Positions 56,501-64,000 of a DNA stretch of 64,000 bases are shown here, piece by piece. The DNA is from Chaunax sp. Z400. Taxonomy: Eukaryota > Chordata > Actinopteri > Lophiiformes > Chaunacidae. The DNA lies in contig CM075202.1 in the NCBI GenBank assembly GCA_037577475.1, positions 24,077,729 through 24,141,728 on the forward strand, written 5' to 3'. The notes below the pieces were generated by a model. The model saw only the letters and a program-made list of their open reading frames with translations, had not been told where the DNA came from and did not search any database. Each line of letters opens with the position of its first letter. Position 1 is the stretch's first letter. Position numbers and translations under genes: made by a program.

Positions 56501-59500
56501 AATAATATGTATAGTATCTACAGTATGAATAGTATGTATAGTATAAACAGTATGTTTAGTATGTATAGTATGAATAGTATGTATAGTATGTACAGTATGA
56601 ATAGTATGTATAGTATGAATAGTATGAATAGTATGTACAGTATGACTAGTATGTATAGTATGTGCAGTATGAATAGTATGTGCAGTATGAATAGTATGTA
56701 TAGTATGAATAGTATGTATAGTATGTATAGTAAAAAGTAGTATGTATAGTATGAAGAGTATGTACAGTAGTATGTGTAGAATGAATAGTATGTATAGTAT
56801 GTATAGTATGAATAGTATGTATAGAATGAATAGTATGTATAGTATAAATAGTATGTATATGTATGTATAGTATGAATAGTATGTATAGTATGTACAGTAT
56901 GAATAGTATGTATAGTATGAATAGTATGTATAGTATAAATAGTATGTATAGTATAAATAGTATGTATAGTAGGTACAGTATGTATAGTATGTATAGTAGG
57001 TACAGTATGTATAGTATGTATAGTATGTACAGTATGTATAGTATGTATAGTATGTACAGTATGAATAATATGTATAGTATGTACAGTATGAATAATATGT
57101 ATAGTATCTACAGTATGAATAGTATGTGTAGTATATACAGTATGTTTAGTATGAATAGTATGTATAGTATGAATAGTATGTATAGTATGTACAGTATGAA
57201 TAGTATGTATAGTATGAATAGTATGAATAGTATGTACAGTATGAATAGTTTGTACAGTATGTACAGTATGAATAGTATGTACAGTATGAATAGTATGAAT
57301 AGTATGTATAGTATTACAGTATGAATAGTATGTATAGTATGTACAGTATGAATAGTATGTACAGTATGTACAGTATGTATAGTATGTATAGTATGAATAG
57401 TATTAACAGTATGAATAGTATGTATAGTATGTACAGTATGTATAGCATGAATAGTATGTATAGTATGTACAGTATGAATAGTATGTACAGTATGAATACT
57501 ATGTATAGTATGTACAGTATGAATAGTATGTATAGTATGTACAGTATGAATAGTATGAATAGTATGTACAGTATGAATAGTATGAATAGTATGTATAGTA
57601 TCTATAGTACGAATAGTATGTATAGTATGAGTAGTATGTATAGTATGTACAGTATGAATAGTATGTACAGTATGAATAGTATGTGTAGTATAAATAGTAT
57701 GTATAGTATAAATAGTATGTATAGTATAAATAGTATGTACAGTATGTATAGTATGAATAGTATGTACAGTATGTATAGTATGAATAGTATGTATAGTATG
57801 TACAGTATGAATAGTATGTGTAGTATGTACAGTATGACTAGTATGTGTAGTATGAATAGTATGCATGGTATGCATAGTATGTATAGAATTTATATGTATA
57901 GTATGAATAGTATGTATGGCATGTATAGTATGAATAGTATGTATGGTATGCATGGTATGCATAGTATGTATAGAATTCATATGTATAGTATGAATAGTAT
58001 GTATAGTATGAATAGTATGTATAGTATGTATAGTATGAATAGTATGTATAGTAGTAGTATGTGTAGAATGAATAGTATGTATAGTATGTATAGTATGAAT
58101 AGTATGTATGGTATGCATGGTATGCATAGTATGTATAGAATTTATATGTATAGTATGTATAGTAAAAAATAGTATGTATAGTATGAATAGTATGTATAGT
58201 AGTAGTATGTGTAGAATGAATAGTATGTATAATATGTATAGTATGAATAGTATGTATAGTATGAATAGTAGTAGTATGTATAGAATGAATAGTATGTATA
58301 GTATGAATAGTATGTATAGTATGTACAGTAAGAATAGTATTTTATAGTATGAATAGTATGTACAGTATGATTAGTATGTACAGTATGAATAGTATGTATA
58401 GTATGTACAGTATGAATAGTATGTATAGTATAAATGGTATGTATGGCATGTATAGTATGAATAGTATGTATGGTATGCATGGTATGCATAGTATGTATAG
58501 AATTTATATGTATAGTATGAATAGTATGTATAGTATGTAAAGTAAAAAATAGTATGTATAGTATGAATAGTATGTATAGTAGTAGTATGTGTAGAAATAA
58601 TAGTATGTATAGTATGTATAGTATGAATAGTATGTATAGAATGAATAGTATGTATAGTATAAATAGTATGTTTAGTAAAAAATATTATGTATATGTATGT
58701 ATAGTATGAATAGTATGTATAGTATGTAGAGTATGTATAGTATGTATAGTATAAACAGTATGTTTAGTATGAATAGTATGTATAGTATAAATAGTATGTA
58801 TAGTATGTACAGTATGTATAGTATGTATAGTATGAACAGTATGTACAGTATGAATAGTATGTATAGTATGTACAGTATGAATAGTATGTATAGTATGTAC
58901 AGTATGAATAGTATGTATAGAATAAACAGTATGTTTAGTATGAATAGTATGTACAGTATGAATAATATGTATAGTATGTACAGTATGAATAATATGTATA
59001 GTATCTACAGTATGAATAGTATGTATAGTATAAACAGTATGTTTAGTATGTATAGTATGAATAGTATGTATAGTATGTACAGTATGAATAGTATGTATAG
59101 TATGAATAGTATGAATAGTATGTACAGTATGACTAGTATGTATAGTATGTGCAGTATGAATAGTATGTGCAGTATGAATAGTATGTATAGTATGAATAGT
59201 ATGTATAGTATGTATAGTAAAAAGTAGTATGTATAGTATGAAGAGTATGTACAGTAGTAGTATGTGTAGAATGAATAGTATGTATAGTATGTATAGTATG
59301 AATAGTATGTATAGAATGAATAGTATGTATAGTATAAATAGTATGTATATGTATGTATAGTATGAATAGTATGTATAGTATGTACAGTATGAATAGTATG
59401 TATAGTATGAATAGTATGTATAGTATAAATAGTATGTATAGTATAAATAGTATGTATAGTAGGTACAGTATGTATAGTATGTATAGTATGTACAGTATGT

Positions 59501-61765
59501 ATAGTATGTATAGTATGTACAGTATGAATAATATGTATAGTATGTACAGTATGAATAATATGTATAGTATCTACAGTATGAATAGTATGTGTAGTATATA
59601 CAGTATGTTTAGTATGAATAGTATGTATAGTATGAATAGTATGTATAGTATGTACAGTATGAATAGTATGTATAGTATGAATAGTATGAATAGTATGTAC
59701 AGTATGAATAGTTTGTACAGTATGTACAGTATGAATAGTATGTACAGTATGAATAGTATGAATAGTATGTATAGTATTACAGTATGAATAGTATGTATAG
59801 TATGTACAGTATGAATAGTATGTACAGTATGTACAGTATGTATAGTATGTATAGTATGAATAGTATTAACAGTATGAATAGTATGTATAGTATGTACAGT
59901 ATGTATAGCATGAATAGTATGTATAGTATGTACAGTATGAATAGTATGTATAGTATGAATAGTATGTATAGTATGTACAGTATGAATAGTATGTATAGTA
60001 GGAATGGTATGTATAGTATGAATAGTATGTATAGTATGTACAGTATGACTAGTATGCATAGTACGTATAGTATGTATAGTAGGAATAGTATGTACAGTAT
60101 GAATAGTATGTATAGTATGTATAGTATGAATAGTATGTACAGTATGAATAGTATGTATAGTATGTATAGTAAAAATAGTATGTATAGTATGAATAGTATG
60201 TATAGTAGTAGTATGTGTAGTATGTATAGTATGAATAGTATGTATAGAATGAACAGTATGTATAGTATTAATAGTATGTATAGTATGTACAGTATGAATA
60301 GTATGTACAGCATGTATGGTATGTATTGTATGTACATTATGTAAAGTATATATAGTATGAATAGTATGTATGGCATGTATAGTATGAATAGTATGTATGG
60401 TATGCATGGTATGCATAGTATGTATAGAATTCATATGTATAGTATGAATAGTATGTATAGTATGAATAGTATGTATAGTATGTATAGTATGAATAGTATG
60501 TATAGTAGTAGTATGTGTAGAATGAATAGTATGTATAGTATGTATAGTATGAATAGTATGTATGGTATGCATGGTATGCATAGTATGTATAGAATTTATA
60601 TGTATAGTATGTATAGTAAAAATAGTATGTATAGTATGAATAGTATGTATAGTAGTAGTATGTGTAGAATGAATAGTATGTATAATATGTATAGTATGAA
60701 TAGTATGTATAGTATGAATAGTAGTGGTATGTATAGAATGAATAGTATGTATAGTATGAATAGTATGTACAGTATGAATAGTATTTTATAGTATGAATAG
60801 TATGTACAGTATGATTAGTATGTACAGTATGAATAGTATGTATAGTATGTACAGTATGAATAGTATGTATAGTATAAATGGTATGTATGGCATGTATAGT
60901 ATAAATAGTATGTATGGTATGCATGGTATGCATAGTATGTATAGAATTTATATGTATAGTATGAATAGTATGTATAGTATGTAAAGTAAAAAATAGTATG
61001 TATAGTATGAATAGTATGTATAGTAGTAGTATGTGTAGAAATAATAGTATGTATAGTATGTATAGTATGAATAGTATGTATAGAATGAATAGTATGTATA
61101 GTATAAATAGTATGTTTAGTAAAAAATATTATGTATATGTATGTATAGTATGAATAGTATGTATAGTATGTACAGTATGAATAGTATGTATAGTATAAAT
61201 AGTATGTATAGTATGTAGAGTATGTATAGTATGTATAGTATAAACAGTATGTTTAGTATGAATAGTATGTATAGTATGAATAGTATGTATAGTATGTACA
61301 GTATGAATAGTATGTATAGTATGAATAGTATGAATAGTATGTATAGTATGTACAGTATGAATAGTATGTATAGAATAAACAGTATGTTTAGTATGAATAG
61401 TATGTATAGTAGGAATAGTATGTACAGTATGAATAGTATGTATAGTATGTATAGTATGAATAGTATGAATAGTATGTACAGTATGAATAGTATGTATAGT
61501 ATGTATAGTATGAATAGTATGAATAGTATGAATAGTATGTACAGTATGAATTGTATGTTTAGTATGTACAGTATGAATAGTATGTATAGTATGAATAGTA
61601 TGAATAGTATGTATAGTATGTACAGTATGAATAGTATGTACAGTATGAATAGTATGTACAGTATGAATAGTATGTATAGTATGTACAGTATGAATAGTAT
61701 GTACAGTATGAATAGTATGTATAGTATGTACAGTATGAATAGAATGTATAGTTTGTACAGTATGA
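50546..61765 (+). repeat. 11.2-kb satellite of 9-bp AGTATGNAT units with higher-order repeats
   Basis: The monomers are AGTATGTAT, AGTATGTAC and AGTATGAAT, mixed with rarer forms (AGTATGCAT, GGTATGCAT, AGTATAAAT, AGTAGTAGT). Because 9 is a multiple of three, several frames on both strands stay open for hundreds of codons; these are not genes. Large blocks recur: the segment at 54200 reappears at 55621 (+1421) and 58108 (+2487), and 56246 reappears at 58733 (+2487). Confidence 0.95.
55620..60600 (+). repeat. Higher-order duplication (~2.46-2.49 kb) within the 9-bp satellite
   Basis: The block from about 55.6 to 58.1 kb and the block from 58.1 to 60.6 kb share the same rare variants in the same order. 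Examples are the TAGTAAAAAATAGTATG break at 55675 and 58162, and AGTATTTTATAGTATG at 55852 and 58339. Small internal gaps (for instance about 27 bp near 57000) distinguish them. A 1421-bp offset also links 54.2-55.6 with 55.6-56.7 kb. Confidence 0.8.
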
Positions 61766-61924
61766 CAAACAAAAAATACTTCAAATACTGATTGATCAGC
61801 AAGATCAATGATGTTCTCTCAGTTTTCTCCCCAATACTGTGAATACAATAAATACAAGTTCCAAACATGAAGTCATAGAGTTGTAGGTATACCTACCTAT
61901 AGTAGGTATCTGACCTTGTTCAAC

Positions 61925-62420
61925 AGAGCTGAGGTATAGCTCAGTATGATAAGCTGCAGCCACTTGTTGATCTGAGTTTATAGGATCAAATCCCAGTTCC
62001 AGCATTTCATTTAGATGTTTTCTCCACAGCAGTGTGAATAATAAGTAGAACTTGTGACCACATTCAGCAGAGCTGAGGTATAGCTCAGCATGATAAGCTG
62101 CAGACACTTGGTGATCTAAGTTTATGGGATCACATCCCACTTGAAGCATTTCATTTAGATGTTTTCTCCACAGTAGTGTGTATAATAAGTAGAACTTGTG
62201 ACCACATTCAGCAGAGCTGAGGTATAGCTCAGCACGATCAGCTGCAGCCTGATCAGCAGCAGCCCAGTAATGATCTGAGATTGTGGGTTTGAATCCCATT
62301 TCCAAAATTTAGATGTTTTCTCCACTGCAGTGTAATAATAAATAGAACTTGTAACCATGTCAAATACAGCTGGATGTATAGCTCAGTATGATAAGCTGCA
62401 GACCAGTAATGATCTGAGCT
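61925..62420 (+). repeat. tRNA-like tandem repeat, four copies, sense
   Basis: Copies start with GAGGTATAGCTCAG at about 61931, 62075, 62219 and 62373 (last variant GATGTATAGCTCAG). Spacing is about 144 bp. Each has a box A-like AGCTCAGTATGATAAGCT with complementary AGCT arms and, in the better copies, a T-arm-like GGGATCAAATCCC. A shared spacer containing TTAGATGTTTTCTCCACAG follows. They look like tRNA-derived units rather than functional tRNA genes, because the acceptor and anticodon stems are not convincing. Confidence 0.75.
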
Positions 62421-62760
62421 GAGATTATGGAAGTGTGACCTGCGATTCCTGACCCGGGATTGTGGACCTGCAGAAGCAGAAAGACCCACCCAAAAACGTG
62501 TCAAGTGTGTCAAGTGTGTCAAGGAGCTGAGGGTGGTGTCTGAGACTGCATCTTTTTCTTTTCAGTGGCCCAAATTAGATAGGTTCTTCCTCCAGTTGGA
62601 GTTAAAGAGCTAAAAATCAGTTGATGATTTCTGATTATCCACTTCTTGCTTTTTGTGTTTCTGAGCGGGCCTGTCTGCGGTTGTGGGTCTGAAATCCTGG
62701 GTCCGAAATGCCAGGTTTAAAGTCCCATCCTGTTGATTCTATGATTTCACGTCATTCAAT
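62421..62760. other. Spacer between opposed tRNA-like arrays
   Basis: Non-repetitive, GC-moderate DNA at the centre of the inverted arrangement. No gene was recognised. Confidence 0.5.
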
Positions 62761-62764
62761 GCAT

Positions 62765-63360
62765 GTACCTTATCTCACTGAGCTATATCTCAGCTCTACT
62801 GAACATGGTCAGAAGTTCTACTTATTATTCACACTGCGGTGGAGAAAACATCCAAATGAAATGCTTGAACTGGGATTTGATCCCATAAACTCAGATCACC
62901 AAGTGTCTGCAGCTTATTGTACTGAGCTATACCTCAGCTCTACTGAACATGGTCAGAAGTTCTACTTATTATTCACACTGCTGTGGAGAAAACATCTAAA
63001 TGAAATGCTTGAACTGGGATTTGATCCCATAAACTCAGATCACCAAGTGTCTGCAGCTTATCTTACAGAGCTATAGCTCAGCTCTCCTGAATGTGGTCAG
63101 AAGTTCTACTTATTATTCACACTGCTGAGGAGAAAACATCTAAATGCTTGAACTGGGATTAAATCCCATAAACTCAGATCACAAAGTGTCTGCAGCTTAT
63201 CTTACAGAGCTATAGCTCAGCTCTCCTGAATGTGGTCAGAAGTTCTACTTATTATTCACACTGCTGAGGAGAAAACATCTAATTATGGGGACTGTGATTT
63301 GATCCAATAAACTCAGATCACTAAGTGTCTGCAGTTTATCATTCTGAGCTATACATAGAG
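62765..63360 (-). repeat. tRNA-like tandem repeat, five copies, antisense
   Basis: Reverse-complement units of the same family have their AGCTATA.CTCAGCTC ends near 62780, 62923, 63067, 63207 and 63346 (the last degenerate). GGGATTTGATCCCA, the T-arm-like palindrome, recurs in the better copies. Units are closer to each other than to the sense copies. Confidence 0.75.
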
Positions 63361-63751
63361 CTTAACAACTTCCTGTTTGGAGTTGATGAACTCATTGTCA
63401 TTTTAGTGCTTCATATTCAAAAAACAACCTTATGTAACATAGGAACAAATAATAATAGTAGAGAATAAGTATAAAACAAATACTCAAGTAAAACTACCAC
63501 AAGTATTTCAGTAAATGTACTTGCCACCATCTAAATAATAACAGCAAGTATTGTTTGATTTTTAAAAAAAGATTTATTACTGATACGCCATTCAAATAAA
63601 ATCCTGAACAATTCATTCACACTAAAAACAGACAGTCCATTTTGATAAACACTGACAAACAGTGGCACAAAAATATAAAGACAGAAAAGTAAGGCAAGTT
63701 CTTTACAAACAACTGATCCATAGATCAATAACCGACAAATTAAAAAGGCAC

Positions 63752-63755
<4 letters not shown>
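63361..63755. other. Unannotated spacer
   Basis: AT-rich, nothing recognised. Confidence 0.5.

Positions 63756-63813
<58 letters not shown>
63756..63813. repeat. (AT)n microsatellite
   Basis: About 29 uninterrupted TA units. The minus-strand ORF across it translates the repeat. Confidence 0.95.
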
Positions 63814-63816
<3 letters not shown>

Positions 63817-64000
63817 CTGAGGTAAACTGCATTTATGTTTGTGTGGACTGAAGACAATATGATGTCCGTATGGCTTCAAGGAGAACTCCCTTGTGATGAT
63901 TCAATATTTTAAAGCAAATAAATCTTGAATGAAACAGTCAGTCTTTGGTAATGACAAACAAAGCTGATTCAAATGTCAGGCCTGCAGAGGGAAGAAACAA
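63814..64000. other. Unannotated right edge
   Basis: No supported feature. Confidence 0.5.

Noticed and set aside
50546..61765. CRISPR array
   Set aside because: Eukaryotic satellite with no unique spacers of regular length and no cas genes.
50520..61868. ORFs of up to 714 codons on both strands in the AGTATG array
   Set aside because: They are translations of a 9-bp tandem repeat, open on both strands because 9 is divisible by three. No start context, domain or codon signature supports protein coding.
61925..63360. Functional tRNA gene cluster
   Set aside because: Box A-like and T-arm-like parts are present but acceptor and anticodon stems are not convincing, and units are fixed-length repeats with shared spacers.

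Overview
The window looks like ray-finned fish (teleost) nuclear DNA. The evidence is the repeat content: L2/CR1-type LINEs with a partner tRNA-derived SINE, a BEL/Pao retrotransposon, hAT ends, a retroviral env remnant, spliced genes with GT..AG introns, and kilobases of AT-rich satellite. I found no conventional single-copy host gene. Every coding region I can support belongs to, or sits inside, a mobile element.

Left part (1-7.6 kb): a decayed antisense L2-type LINE (1-2443), a tRNA-SINE (2542-2735), small inverted and tandem repeats, a ~170-190 bp tandem repeat array (4.39-6.54 kb) and a decayed exon resembling HECT ubiquitin ligase genes (6813-7033). Next comes a 10.26-kb element (7651-17912). 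It has imperfect inverted ends starting ACACTG and a perfect 8-bp target-site duplication. It carries an apparently intact six-exon, 723-residue gene encoding C2H2 zinc fingers and a SAM-like domain. Its last intron holds a MITE-like element and a full-length LINE with an intact 1014-residue endonuclease/reverse transcriptase ORF.

Middle part (18-38.6 kb): a second-copy terminal exon of the zinc-finger/SAM gene family, a second SINE, a hAT-type element with an 8-bp duplication (20046-21446), and a frameshifted retroviral env transmembrane remnant (23.7-24.15 kb). A young BEL/Pao retrotransposon (24502-31855; LTRs nearly identical, TSD CCTGG, one in-frame stop in pol) is nested in another ACACTG-ended element (24255-34785). 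About 4 kb with little recognisable content follows.

Right part (38.6-64 kb): the ~170-bp repeat reappears in inverted orientation (38.6-39.93 kb) and runs into a GCATCTCATTACCAA/poly-T minisatellite (39.93-41.4 kb). Next is a 5.2-kb Ginger-like DNA transposon (41459-46633) with ~260-bp inverted repeats. It encodes a spliced D,D35E integrase joined, in the -1 frame, to an OTU protease domain and an F-box-like domain. Its right end abuts a 3.9-kb array of 12/14-bp AAACCTTTAGT units, which passes directly into an 11.2-kb array of 9-bp AGTATGNAT units with kilobase-scale higher-order duplications. The window closes with two opposed arrays of ~144-bp tRNA-like repeats.

The strongest candidates for something undescribed are the zinc-finger/SAM-carrying 10-kb element, whose transposition enzyme I cannot identify, and the Ginger-like element that couples an integrase to two ubiquitin-pathway domains.
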